In this document: one piece after another, positions 14,180 through 28,200 of the stretch | Position numbering within the stretch: the stretch's first letter is position 1 | Layout of the letters: the number at the start of each line of letters is the position of its first letter | Origin: Lobulomyces angularis | Taxonomy: Eukaryota; Chytridiomycota; Chytridiomycetes; Lobulomycetales; Lobulomycetaceae | Assembly: GCA_027604685.1 (NCBI GenBank) | Contig: JADHYX010000189.1 | Location: 1 to 41,270 of the forward strand | Reading direction: 5' to 3' | Length of the DNA stretch: 41,270 nucleotides | Translations under genes and position numbers: made by a program | Notes under the pieces: generated by a model | Told to the model about the DNA's origin: nothing | What the model saw: only the letters and a program-made list of their open reading frames with translations | Database searches by the model: none

Positions 14180-17100
14180 TCAATTAAATAATCCTATGGC
14201 GAGAAAAAGCCAGTTGCATAGATCCAAATCTTGTGAAAGGCCATATACTGTATCATCAAATAGCTTATCTAAACTTTCGGCGACAGTAATTGACAAACTT
14301 TCTGCCATTAATTCAATGGATTCCATCATCTATTTAAAGATTAAAAAATAATGAGATGTCTGAAATTATATTACGTAAAAGTTTTCAATAGTAGAATGCC
14401 TAACAAAAAATTCACAAATTTCATCCTTAAGACCCTTATCCTTAGTTCTTACTAACGTCTTGATTTTTTTTTTTAAAAATACTGTAATTGCCCAAGGAAA
14501 TTTGAACATTATGAAGTTGTTGTATTCCTGAGGATTTAACTCGGATGAAGAAATGTTACAGCGGGGAGAATTAGCAGTTGAAGGTTCGGAAACACTTCTA
14601 ATTCTGGTAACAATTAGGCGCTGGTCGCATTTAATCTGAAGTGGGGAACTTGACAACCAAGAAGCAACACTGTTTCCCTTCACAAATGATTTCCTTATGG
14701 TGTTTGTAGCATTTTGCAATTTAAATAATAGTTTATAAAATCTTTCTCGTCGAAAATTTTCAATCTTAGATTCTGAAGTCAATAAAATTGATTTCCATTC
14801 ACCGATGAAATGACTGCTAAAAATTTCGTTCGAATATTCTGCAATACTTGTCAATTTTGAATTTTCATGAGGCTTCAAATCTTCGATTTTGTTGCAGCAG
14901 AATTTTTGGTTTTTAAACACCTTTTCGTATACATCCTCTGGCTTACTTTTTCTTATCTGCAAAATAATATCATTATATATTTGATTTGTATCCATTTGGA
15001 ACTTTGGTTGTTGCATAATCTGTTCAAAATTTAGAAGGATTTCCTTTATTGTTGGTGCCATTGGCAAAATCGATTGTAACTCAGCTAAATTTTCTGTCAA
15101 AGCTCGAATTGCTGCATCATCTTTATTTTTGGTACGAATGTGTATCATTTGTGAAATTATTTGATGATTCAAAAAAAAATTCGATGAATCATTCAATTCA
15201 ATAAGCTTCTCTAATTTTCCATAAATCACGTAAAGCAACTTTTCTTCCATTAGAACATTAGAATAACTATTCAAAATAATAGTACTTTCATGTAAAATAA
15301 AATTTCTAAAATATGTATGTGGTATCGTCAATAGCCCATTTGCCACATTTTTTGCTTTTGTTACGAATTCTAAAGCTAAATTACAAATTCCTAAGTGGTA
15401 ATATAAAACACTTATCTTGTAGGTAATAAAAAATAGGAGTTGGTGCATTTTAGAATAGGTATTAGAACTTAAATTGAGATCAGTAAGTTGCAACCTTGAA
15501 ATTACTCCATTTTCTATTCCACAGTAAAGTGAAATTGATTCCATTTTTTCACTTCTATTTTTTGCAAAAACGCTGAAAGTATCCGCCAAATTCTCCATCA
15601 ACTTTAAAACGTTATACTCCACTAAAAAGCATTCATCACTGTATAAAAAGGTCTTCAAATCGTTGAAAATTATTATTATTTCTTTTAAGAAGTTTTTGTT
15701 CATCTCAATACTACTCAACAAATTTTTCACTCTAAAATTATATTTCAGGTACGTCGAGTTGGCTTTTTCGGCTTCTTTTAAGAACATTTCTGTAGAGTCG
15801 TTTAGAAGCTTTGTTAGTCCCATAGACTGAAGGCAGCTGGCAATTTTATTGTTTATTTTCAGGCAGTAACCTACACCAAAATGGGAATACAAGGCATCTG
15901 CTATCAGAGCATATTTCTCATGGAGTTTGTTTTCTAATGGGGATTTGAAATTACCTATAATACAGAGAATTGATTGCAAACTAGAATAAAAAAATTAACT
16001 ACATATTTTTACTAATGATCTGGTTATACCAAATTAATGAATCCATTGGCCGGTTTCTTAGCTTATACACTTTTGATAATCCCGAGTAACTTTCAAAAAC
16101 GCTTTCTGCAAGATTTTGATGTAGTTCTATATAACTTTGAACTTCTCCCTCCCAACTACTTTGTACTTTGGCTATTTCATTTTGTCCTTCCGTAAGATAT
16201 GTGAACAATGTAGTTTCAATTTTTGTCATTAAGAAATCTACATCACGTTTAATTACGTTCGGTTCCAATTGATTTCTTTTGGAAATGTTTTTCGTAATGT
16301 TGTCTAATTCCGAATCTGTAACTTCATCCACTTCTTCTTTGCTTTCTGCACTTTGCATCTCAAACCCTCTTTCGGTGCTGGATTGCCTTGATCTCAAAAA
16401 CAATTCATTGAATCTTAATGGTGTCAATTTGCCATCTACAAAAAGGGGATCGTCAATGTGAAACAATTCAAATAATTTTAACACCAATTTGTTTTTAATT
16501 AATTCAAACTGTTTTAGCGTCGGCTTTTTGTAATGTACGGCAATTTTTTCATTGATCTCCAAATTTAAAAAATTTTTAAGAATTTTTAAATTGTTGAAGT
16601 CCGTTGGACTAACGTTATTATCAAAGCTATTTTGAAATAGAAATTTAGTCATTTGATGATTTAAAACTTTTTTTTTGTCTTGATTATGCAGAAAATGGCC
16701 CGAAGAAAGAAGCTGCATCAATTTAATTGCTTCCGAAAAGTATCCTAAGTTAATATATACTTCGCATTTTAAGAGTTTCTGTTTTGCCAAAAGAGAAGAG
16801 CTTTCCAAAACTTTGTCAGCAATAAAGTAGAACATTGAGAGTAGAGGTAAAGAACTGGATGCTTTCTCGGTTATCAACCATTCAGTTACCAAGAATATTA
16901 AATTATTAATTATTGTCAGGGGGGAAATTCTAGATGAATAAACTCAGCATTAATAAAACTATATATAACATTACCTAAATTTATCATTAGAAAAGATTTC
17001 TAACCCAGGAAACAAAACCGAGGGTTCATATGTTAAAAATTCCATAGAATTTTCAGGATGAGGCAAAGCTGAAGTCATGGGGAATGAAAATAAACTTGTC

Positions 17101-20100
17101 GCAAATTGAACTAAATCGAATTTTCGATCTATATCAGAATGATATACAAATTGGGCCATTTTAACTGCAACGGATGCTGCCATTAGCAATGATTTCGTAG
17201 AAATTTCTTCTAATTCGGGCAACATTTTTAAAATCTGCCGCCAATTTAAGATTGCTTTATTTTTGCTGAAAATAATATCCAATGTATTTGACCATAAATA
17301 TGCTGCTGACTAAAAAAATTTAAACAATTGCTTTAAAAATTTTACCTTTGCATCTCCAAAATTTAAGTGCAAGTCTCCATATTCATTTGTAGCCAAACAC
17401 TGTAATAACTGTAACTCTGATTTATACTTAGTTGGCAAACTTTGACTTCCAATTTCTTCACAATGCGTTAACAAATCACAATACGCTATGCAGCAAAGAG
17501 TATATTCTTTTTCAACCTCCTCCTTATTCAGAGTCTTACTCACTTTGTACATAAGATTAGTGTTTAATTTCCTGCAATTGATTAATTCCGACCAAAGCCT
17601 ATCCTTTATTAATGGAAGCTCTAGTTGCTCGTAATCAAATTCTTCTTTTTCTAGAGCAAGTTTGGATTCATTTACTGCATCGGAAATAACTGGACCATAT
17701 AATCCTTAAAAATTATAAGAAATCTCATTTAAAAATAGGGTACCTTTAAAGAGAACATTGAACCTTGTACAGAAAGTACGAAGTCGGTTAAATTTTTTTG
17801 AATATGACATAAATTCAACTGCTGATAAACATATTTTCACACATAATGACAAATCTACGATTGCTTTTAAACAATCACCACTGACAGTAAGCCATTCGCC
17901 CACAAACTTATTTTGCATCAAATCTCCTAATGAATCCAGTGGCAATATTCCATTTAATTTGATATTGAAATGATCACTTTCTGACTGAATTGTTTTCATT
18001 TCACAAGAAGGAAATAAGCTCAGCTTGTCAAAAACAGTAAATAGGCCATCAGTTGGTGAATCTAAATCAGTAATGTCAAACGCAGTTGCCTTTCGCAAAT
18101 TGATATTTTCAATCATATCCAATAATACAGTCCCAACCGTGAAAAGCCCACGCCATAAGTGTGATTTTAAAGAAGTTCCGAGAACAAATGAATTGGCGAA
18201 GATACACAAATGCGCTCTCCAAAATTCATTTGCACTTTGCAACACTACAGCGAAAATTAAAAAACAATTAGTGGCTACTAAAAGTAAGATCACACCTTGA
18301 TGCCACTGCCTCACCCTTGAAGCTAAAACTATTGCCCGAACAAAAGATTGCAACATATCTGCGCTCTTCTGCATTTCGCATGAATATTTTTGATCAGATA
18401 ATTTTCCATCTGTTTCCGATACCAATGTTTCTATGATTGCAAATCTGTCCTCTCTGACAACACCTCCAGTGTAAAGTTCAAACCAACTGTTATCGACATT
18501 AAGGTGTGAATTATTCCATGCCATTTTGCATTGTAAGTCTTTATAAAGTATTTTAAAAGAATTTAAACCATTCAGGTGCAAAAGTTTAGCTCTCCAAGGA
18601 GATTCTTGATGAATGATCTAAAAATTAAAGTGGCTTTTAGTTCTCGTTAGCAAGGATGCCTTCAATACCATTCGGCATCTTCTTATTGCCTTTCTTTCTT
18701 TCCAAAGAGAACTTAGCATTACATCTAATACATGAGCACTTCTTTCAAGTAAATCACGTTTTTCGGGACAAAGATGAGCAAAATAGACTGCTCTTTGCAA
18801 CTGCTTATGACGTCTTTTTTCCAATGCTTTGGATGTAGCATTTCTCATTTCATCATCTTTCTCATCCCTACTTTTCGATTTTTTATGTAACCTATCAGCA
18901 CTCACAGATCTGCTATTCATTTTACTATTTTTTTCCGATTTAGTGAGATGCAGCCTTTCATTGCTAGAAGCTCTGCTTATTTGTCGGCTTGCGTTAACTG
19001 ATTTTTCCATTTTGCCTTTATGTTGGTGGTTTCCCAAAGTGTTATTGTACTCCCGATCATATATCTTAACATGTCGTTCAGTATCTAACATATGTGGTTG
19101 TGAACTACTTTTTTGAAGTACCTGGTTTGGAACATTCTTTTTCTTATTCAATACCTTGCTAAAAAAAAGTGCGATTATTCAATGTCTTGCTTTATTTTTA
19201 AAACAGATAACAAAAATTAAATAAACATACTTTTTCGTCTTCTTGATTTCATAGATTTTTTCTACATAAATACTCTTGAGCTTTCTCCTTTTTGACAGCA
19301 TTTTTTTAACGTTAAGATCCGATGTAAAATGTTCGCTCATTAGACTCACATTTCGTAAATCTATCCATTCCACTATTTCAATATAGATTTTGGAAGCTGC
19401 CTCAAAATTATTTTGATAGATTGCCCAACCAACACATCGCACCACTAACTCGATATATCTTGGATTTTTCTTAAAATTAGCTAACTGCTGAAAAGTCGCT
19501 TCTGCACCGATGTGAATTAAAACTGAGTAAAGTTCTCTGATGCTGGTATTAACATCCAACGATCTTCGTTGAGATTCTGTGTAAGTTGTACAAACTGACT
19601 CAGTTCCAAAATTTGCAGCCAACATTCTAGCTGTATTAAGAACATTTGTATCATGCAATGTTTGCAAATGTGTTACATTTTGACTCGTATAGATAACAAC
19701 TAAAGTTTCCAGATACTCACATATTTTTTCACTCCAACTTCTAATGCTGGCTAAACCGAATTTAGAGTCAGAATTCAAAGCAAGTAATTTTTGATATAAA
19801 AACTCTGCAGTATGAATAGGACTATTCTTAGAATACTTAACAAATTTTTTTTCAGTTATGCGACCTAGTAATTTAGTCTCATAAACGTTTGAGTTATATA
19901 TAGTTGAATCAGCTGTAGGGCAAGCCTTATTAATCAATTCTAAACTTTCAATTGCTACCTTCACAAGAGTTTGATGCTCTCCAAGGAAAGCCAAAAACTT
20001 GAGCAGATAATAGGTCAACGGTACAAAAAAATCGTGTATTGCTTGAACTCTGTCATAATCTAGCACTGTGTAATGTTTCGTGAATCCAGCATGGCATGCT

Positions 20101-23100
20101 AAAAGTACGTAGAGTATAAACACTGTTGGTTGGTTCACCTTTAACATTGGTGAGATATACTGCAGGCAATTCACAACTGATAAAATTGCTAACTCTTCGT
20201 CTTCTATTTTTTCTGCCAAACATAAACAAATCAAAAAGTCTCGTGCAGCATGGATACGGCACATTTGCGCTTTCAGCAACTTACATCCTTTTCCTTCAGA
20301 ATTACAGAAAACGGAATTAGGGTTTTCTCTTAAAGCCCTTTCATTAATAAAGTAAAAAGACTGAATTAAGTTTTGTATTGCAGAAGGTGGCGCTAAGGCA
20401 ACTGTAATTTCATTTAATTTAAAAGTAGATGGCGCAGCAAGTTTTTCTTTTGAAGGAAGAAATGAACTCAATTCTCTCAAAATGGAATCTGGTGCATAAT
20501 AATTGAGAAAATGATCCAACTGTCTTTTGTGTGCATATTCAGCGACAGAAAAATGATTTATTGCATGAGCAGCGTTTCCCAAATTCCCCCAACATACTAT
20601 TAATGGCAATGGTAACATGGAAACTATGCCATTCCCAGTTTTTCCGATATGTCTATCTTTTAGTTTTCCGTCGCTTGTATACGCTCCAACTGCAAAGATG
20701 TATTTTTTATTGTGGATTAAATCCGATATTGTGCACTCAGGGGCTCCATCATTATACACTGGTGAACCGGTACCGTTGAGTAAAATATCTTTTACAGAAA
20801 CTTGCAAATTGCTAGTAGTTGCTTCCCGGGCATATATTTCAAAATATTCAATTGACCTATCTTGATTTGCCATCTTCAGAGTTATTGAAGAGTATGAACG
20901 TTTAACAAATTGTGGAGCGGAACGAGTTGAGCTGCGGTTTACTCCTATTTTTGCATGATTTAAAATTTCACGCAACAGTCTTTCTTCTTCAACAAATGAA
21001 GATTGCAATAGCTTTAACGCATCATCTAAAAATATTTTTCTATCATGTATTGAAATATTTTTCCCCGAACATGAGTAGATTATTTTAATCATCGCTTGAG
21101 CTGACAAATTTTCTCCAGCAATTCTTTCAATATCACTTTTTTCGGGTTTAATAACAACTGCTGTATGTGCTTTTTTTTTATGATGTAGCCGCTGATACTC
21201 GTAATCTTTCTTCATTTGTGTTAGTGAAGCAGAACGGTATTTTTGTTTCATATTGCAACGAATAAGGCTGGAAAGTACATCTAATTCTAAACTGGGTAGT
21301 TTAAGCAAAAGATAACTTGTATCCGAATTGTTCGAATACAGGTAATGTAGACTACTTTGATAACCTAATTCATTAATTTCTGTAACAGTGTCAGTGGAAA
21401 ATTCTATCCATTCCTCATTTTCAGTTTGAAATTCTTTTGCCAAAACAGGATGTGATTGAATTGAGCAAGTAACTGAATTTATGTTACTACTTCCTTCTGA
21501 GAGATGTTCTCTAGAAATGCGTATTCGTTGCAGTATTTCTTCTAAAATTTGAACGGCTTCTTCAAATTGCTCATAAAACTCAGAAATCAAAGCCAACTTT
21601 GAACTGATGACAATTCCAATCAATATATTTTCTGTAGGATATTCCGAATGAAGTAAGTGCAAAGCTTTCAGTATCTGTACAACAGAACTGTTGATATCTA
21701 TTCCTTTAAATTGCACTTCACTTAATAAATTTAATTCTCTAACATATGGTTCTACAAATTTCCATAAAAATAGGGTAGAGTCCATAAAAATCCTCGGATG
21801 CTCCACTTTTAATAATTCACTCTCCATACTTTTAAATAAAATAGTAATATGAGAAATTTGTGTTGATTAATAGTTATATTTAAAAAAAAAAAATAGAAAT
21901 ACAATTTTTATAAAAATATATTACCATCCAGTTAAAGATTGCAAAAAATCGACAATGCCTAAATGTATGTGTTCACTAATATCCGAATTTAAAAAATCTT
22001 TACTGTTGTTGACGTTAACTTCTGGCGAAAATAATATTTTTCTATCTGAATGGTATAATTTTTCCAATTTAATGACAGATATTTTTAACTCTATTTCTCT
22101 TAAATAAGAATGTAATTCGCTATCCTTTTTTGTTTCATTGGATATAAACTCTATTAAAAACTGCGAAATTATAGAATATCTATCCCATTCATGAGTTTCA
22201 AACAATTTCCTATTAAAAGCAGCAACATCTTTAATGTCAAAAATCTGAAATAGAGATTCAGTTTCTAAGTCCTTCAAATCTTCCTTGCTTGGCAGTGTTG
22301 AATACTTTTTGTCTTTGTTAAGCTGAAAGTCATGCGAGTGACCTTGTTTTCAAGGTAAAATAATTATTTTGTTCAATTATTTGATTAAATCATTACAAAC
22401 AAAATTTGCAAAAAATAATTTTACCATATATAAGTAACTGAAATCCTAAGTCAAGTAATTTCATTATGGTAAGTTCATTCGTTGAATTTATGTCCAATAT
22501 TTTTTCTCTGAATCTTAAATTAACTTCTGATCCTATTATACTAGTCAAACCTGTTATTTATGTAAGTGCTTTACTAATAAAAAAAAATCCTACCCTCAAC
22601 AATAGCATGTAATTGATCTTTCTGCCAAATAAAAACTTGTATCAAAGATAGCAAACTGCTCGAAAGCATATCAGATATGTTTGCCTCATTAAATTCTTCA
22701 GAAATTATTGTACCGCCGTTTTGCCTAGGTTTGACTTTTACAACTTTTACATAATTTTTTTTTTTTTCCATGGTTTCTCCAACACTATAATTTAAATCAA
22801 TACTTTCATGTTGTTCAACTGATTTCGTGACATTTCCTGTAACGGTGGATCTTCGAGTTGCGGAAAATCTGGGGATCATCTCATTTAAAGCTTTGGCTGA
22901 TGAATTACGTTTACGAAATAGAGATTGTCTACTACTTGAAAGAAGGGAATGATGAGATGAGTATATAGTAGGGTTGGATAAAGCAACGGATTCAAAAACT
23001 TGCTGAGAAGAAGTTTTTTTTAATTTTGACAATTCCCACTCCTTGTTTGTATCAAAAAGGGAAGCTTCCCTTTTCAACGTTGATTTTTTTTTTAAGTTGC

Positions 23101-24288
23101 TGTCTCTAGTGTCAACAGCAATTTTTTTTCCAAAACTAATTTTCCTAATTTCACTCCCAAACAATGCAATATTCAGTTTGTGCAAAGCTAACGCGGACAA
23201 TACTTTTGATTCAGCGGGAACCTCATTGCCGTTTGCTATTACTTCTAAGTCAAAAACTGCTTGAATTTCATTGATGGTATTTTGGAGCAGCTGTTCAGCT
23301 TGCTGAGTAAGATTATTTTTTAATAAACATTGAAACGTGACAATAGCAATTTCAGTTCTCCAGGAATAAAGCTTATCTGGCCCCACTAGAAAAGTCGAGT
23401 TCTCCAAAGCTTCATTAACTGATACTAAGAATGGTAATGACTACCAGGTAGCAAAATATTTGTAAATTTTCATTTGATAAATTTAAAATTTAAATTTAAA
23501 ATTTAAATTTAAATACCATTTTCCATAGACCACATTTTATTAGTTCTTTTGAAATCTCAAATATATGTACTGATCCAGAATATACCACATCAGCCAATAT
23601 CTCTATCTCAATAGCATTCACCATAACCTCCTTTATTCCTTGAAACATTTTAGTTTTTTACATAGTATGAATTTATACCACATAATAGCGCATTGATTTT
23701 TTTTTTGGTTTCACTGGTACGAAACCATGGATCAGAAAATCTAAGATTTAAAAATTCAGATAGAAAAATTCCATATCTGGCTCTACACTCCAGAGATTTG
23801 AAAGAAGTTTCATATTTTGCTTTTCGATTTATGTCTGGTAGGCTGCATTCAGCTGCAATAACCAAATCAAAACCTTCTTGAGTTGAATTTTTGGACATTA
23901 CTTCTAATGCTTTTTCAAAACAATTCTTTTTTGCTACATGATGAAAACCTGTAAAATCTAAGATTTTTTCACCACTTTGAACTAAATTTAAAATTAGGTA
24001 CTGTTCTGGTAAGTGAGCAGAAAACGTATTCAAAACTTTTTGGAACTGGTTTATTGCTAGTAATGTTGTTAAATTAGAGTTTTTCCTTTTGATACTTGAA
24101 TTTGCAATTACTGAAATTGCCTTTAGACTGTGGATTAGTTCACTTTGAAACATAACCTTTAGTTTTGATTTCTTCATTGAAACTAATAATGGGATTATGG
24201 TATCTGGGTTGGCATTTTGAATGTGATTTGGTAGCGGATCTACTTTGTAGAATTTGTTGGTAGATTTGTTCTGAAATGAGAGGTACAT
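14180..24288 (-). CDS. CFAP54: Cilia- and flagella-associated protein 54 (central-pair projection)
   Basis: CFAP54 is a giant scaffold of the C1d projection of the axonemal central pair, needed for flagellar beating. Fourteen exons (24288-23679, 23638-23517, 23440-22594, 22550-22425, 22342-21925, 21828-19231, 19158-18669, 18617-18296, 18244-17744, 17704-17346, 17309-16975, 16929-16030, 15980-14375, 14329-14180) splice in phase to 3,127 aa; the human protein is 3,096. Evidence includes an N-terminal TPR-like helical array, the conserved YSWRTEIAIVTFQC block near residue 260, and a fibronectin-III-like unit (about 1,028-1,110). That unit ends IHNKKYIFAVGAYTSDGKL and leads into LPLPLIVCWGNLGNAA; human CFAP54 has a closely similar passage. 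Exon 7 encodes a basic Ser/Arg/Lys-rich disordered stretch, then ALEKRRHKQLQRAVYFAHLC. The Met at 24288 is the first after an in-frame stop. Intron 8 (18295-18245) is 51 nt with no in-frame stop. Only 13 introns interrupt 9.4 kb of coding sequence. Confidence 0.92.
23481..23513. repeat. ATTTAAA short palindromic repeat inside CFAP54 intron 2
   Basis: Alternating ATTTAAA and AATTTAA units fill much of the 76-nt intron (23441-23516). The run is self-complementary and could form AT hairpins. It is probably slippage-derived. Confidence 0.6.
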
Positions 24289-25236
24289 GTTGTTGCAACC
24301 ACTAATTGTAAATCGGAGTTTAAAAAAAAAGGGAAAATTTTAACATATTTTTGGAAAAATTCAAACGAACTAGATTACTGCTTTTCAAATCAATCCGAAG
24401 GACCACAGACTGTCCCATTAAAAAAATAACACTTAAACAGGCAGAATCTTATTGCAGTTAAATACTTAACATCCATTATAATTACCTCTTTTAACCTATT
24501 TTTTATTTAATTATTAAGATTAATGTACAATTTCAATCGAGATTTCATCCACACATTACAAAAACACAACCAAATGCACCTAATTTAAAATTTGATAATA
24601 TGTTGCAAGCTATACAACAATTTTTATAATTTTTTTCTGTAAATTTGTTTGTATTGTTTTATCTTTAACCTTAGTTTTCTAAATTTTGTAATATTTAAAG
24701 AAAGGAAATAAATGATTAAATGTAATAAAAAAACTTGTAAATCCCAATAAAATAGCGTTTATTACATTTATAATCCCAATAACTAGTCCTTACTCAAATT
24801 TCTAAGGCATTAAGTTTCCCTTTCTATTCTCATTTTAATTCCTATTTTTTATTATAACACTTAACTCACTTAAGTTAAAATTTTATTCACTATGGTCAAT
24901 TGATAATGACACAGTACATTTATCGTGGATCAATCACTCAGTTGGTTATATTATGTGACTAAAACAGATAAGCTTATCAGAATTTGCGTTGAGTATTTTT
25001 CTTGTTAGGGCCACAGCAATGTCAAAAATTCTCTGTATATTTACTATACGTTTTCTTTATACATATTTTCTTTTTTTCCATAAAAATTAAAGTGAATAAA
25101 AATGTCTTCCCCAAGACTCGAAGTGGTGAATTTCTTGAACATTTGGAATTATTTGACAGTATTTTTTTTTTTTTTAAAAAAAAGTATTGGGATAAGCAGT
25201 AACATCATCTATATATATCTTGTAAAATCAAAAATC
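24289..25236. promoter_or_regulatory. Divergent intergenic region between CFAP54 and TRRAP
   Basis: This region of 948 nt separates two genes transcribed outward, so it must hold both promoters and 5' UTRs. It is AT-rich, with poly-A/T tracts and no gene I can support. A 66-codon plus-strand open stretch (25002-25202) lacks family resemblance and ends in homopolymer. No X-box or other ciliary promoter motif was identified by eye. Confidence 0.4.
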
Positions 25237-28200
25237 ATGGTGAGCATAATTGAACTTTATTTATAAGTAATTTAACATAATAAATCTTTCCCCAATAAGG
25301 TTTTAGCGATATCTTTTTGTGAAAGCTATGCAATTCGGTTGATGGATTCAAATATTCCAATGGATATTAAATTAAAAGCAGTTGTCGAATTAAGGGGAAG
25401 GTGCGAAAACTTTATTGTTACTATTTTGTCTAATAAAAATAAAAGTATTGAGATAGTACAAACTGCTGATTACCAAAGATACCTAACAGCGCTAATGCCT
25501 GCATTTTTACACTTCTTATCGACTACGCAACCTACATTTCAATCTGAAGAACCGGTGCAAAAAGTTAGACTTTTAATATTAGAAATTATTACCCGTTTAC
25601 CGAATTTAGAGATAATGCGACAATATGTTAAGGAGCTGATGGATATTTTACTAAAAATTTTAAAGGAGGACAACGAAGATAATGCAGTTGTTTGCTTAAA
25701 AATTATTACAGATTTACATAAAAACTTCAAAGGGTACATGGAGGTAAACAATTTTTTTCTCCTTTAATTATACATTGTCTTATTCTTTGGTAGGAATATG
25801 TTCAACCTTTTTTAAATATAATTACAGAAATGTTCGGAAACATGGATGCGGCAGTGGAAGAACTTTTTGGTCCAAATCAGGTATTTTATTGAAGCATCAA
25901 AAATTGATTTTTATTTTTTTAGAAAACCGTGTTTTTGCCAACACCAGTACCAGCAATAGATGATGGGAAACATCCTAACAGAACGTTGGGAAAGAGCATT
26001 CAAAGTTTTAAAGTTTTAACTGAATGTCCTATTATTATAGCCTTATTGTTTCAAGTTAACAGAAAAATTGTGACCGCCAATGTTGATGAATTAATAAAGT
26101 GTGTAATAAGTGCGTTAAAGCTTCAACCGAATCAGCAAAAACAAGCCCATGAGGAAGCCGCCACGAAGGGGACTGTTTTTTATGGTGTTAGCCCTTTAAT
26201 TAAAAATAGGGTTGCGTATGCAGAATTGAAAGCACTTCAAATTAAAGTAAGTTATATTTTAAATTCTATTTTCATACATATATTGGATAGACAGTATCTT
26301 TTTTAGCGTTTATTTTGAAATATTTCATAAATTCCTTTGCTCCGCATGTTCAAGATATTGCCGACTCAGTCGTGTCTTTGATGAAGGATTGCCCTCCTGA
26401 TTGTTCTTCTGCTAGAAAAGAATTACTAGTAGCCACCAGACACATTTGGCAAACTGAATTTAAGTTTTACTTTTTAACTCACATAGATGTTTTATTAAAT
26501 GAAAATGTTATGACTGGAACTGGTGTTACATGCCGTGAAACATTAAGGTATAGCAATTGCATGGTGAAATTATCCCTTTATTTTTTTAGACCACTTTCAC
26601 ATTCAGTACTGGTAGATCTCATCCATCATATTCGTACTGAATTAAGTATTGGGCAATTAGAAAGAACAGTTTATATTTACTCAAAATACCTACATGACGC
26701 ATCATTTGCTCCAAATATCCAAACCATGTGTGTAAAACTACTACTTAATCTTGTAGATTGTATTTTAAAAGAAATTTCGAATCAAGAAGAGGGGAAAAAT
26801 ATTTGTAAGTTTATTTTAATAAAAAAAAATTGTTGTTTATTAGTTTGAACGAAGGCCGCTCATTGTTGATTAAAATCCTTGAGACATTTTCACATAAACT
26901 AAATTCACTGAAAAGTTCATTTCCAGTAATTTGCAAGTATCATCGGAAAAAAATATCACATTTAAACAATGTAAGCGGTGATTTGTCAACCAGTAATTCT
27001 GAACATGATTCTGAAAATTTAACTGTACTTCCAGAATATCAAGGATATCTAGACCTTGGATTTAGTCAACCAATAAAAACTTCCACAAACCCAATGGATT
27101 CGAATGCAGATTTGGTGAAAGGTAAGTGCAATTAGATCCAAATTTTCAAATGCCAATATTACAACTTTTTGATTGATTTAGATATAAGGTTTCTCTTAAA
27201 ATACATAATTCCAGGAATTAAGACCGTTTTAATCTCAATTGCGAAATGTAACCCAGTAACGAACAATTCAGACCCAGAATATAATTCAATAGCTAGAGGA
27301 TTTTGTGATAAAGAAATTGAAATTTTTATTACTATAGCCAGAGATGGATTATTTTGCTTCAACTATTTTAATTTGGATCAATTTGATGAAAATGGTGTGT
27401 TTTTGACAAACAGTGACTCGTCAGCTTCAACTTCTTCCCCATCTGTAGATGGTATTGTTACCACAAAGAATAATTCTATGAGCTCTAATGCTGTGAATGC
27501 TAGTAATGCCTCAAAAGAAGAGAAAGAATCATTAGAAGGATTTGCTGCTATTTTTAAATCCATTGAGCCATCGTAATTAACTTTTTTCAGTATCTTTTGA
27601 CAGATCTATTTTTTCTAGTGTTTTTCAAGAAGTTTTTGGTTCGCAAATGGGTTATTTTTTTGAATTAGCTCTCATAAATCAACAATTAATGGCTGTTCCT
27701 CAATATTTTTTGGTAACTTTCTTTTTATTTAACAAATTAACTTTCATTTTATACTAGGCCACCGCTTCCGTTTCATCAAACTTTGCTGGTCTGCTGCTTA
27801 GATACCTTATTGACTCATTGGATAAACTGGGAAGTGATAGTGGTTATGCGGCAGTCATGCTAAAGATTTTCAAAGTTTTATTTTTAGCGGTCAGTATTTT
27901 TCCAGAAAAAAATGAGGTAAAGTTTTTGAACTTTATGTAAAACAATTCAAAAATTTCCGAATTTAAAGCCAGTCTTACTGCATCATTTGCCGAATCTGAT
28001 ACTGACAGCCCTACGTTTAGCAAAAAAAGCAATTGAACCACTAAACTACTTTTTGCTTTTAAGATCCTTATTTAGATCTATATCTGGTGGCAAATTTGAA
28101 AAACTCTATCAGGCGGTGTTACCGATATTACCAATATTACTTGAAACCTTGAATAATTTATTAGCTACTACGCAAAGGGTGCAAATGAGAGAATTGTACG

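Noticed and set aside
14118..14351. Plus-strand open stretch with a Ser/Lys-rich sequence
   Set aside because: It lies antisense to the last CFAP54 exon (14329-14180), which splices in phase and ends the protein naturally.
25002..25202. Small plus-strand ORF between CFAP54 and TRRAP
   Set aside because: It has no clear ATG context or family resemblance, and it runs into poly-T/poly-A. It is treated as part of the divergent promoter region.
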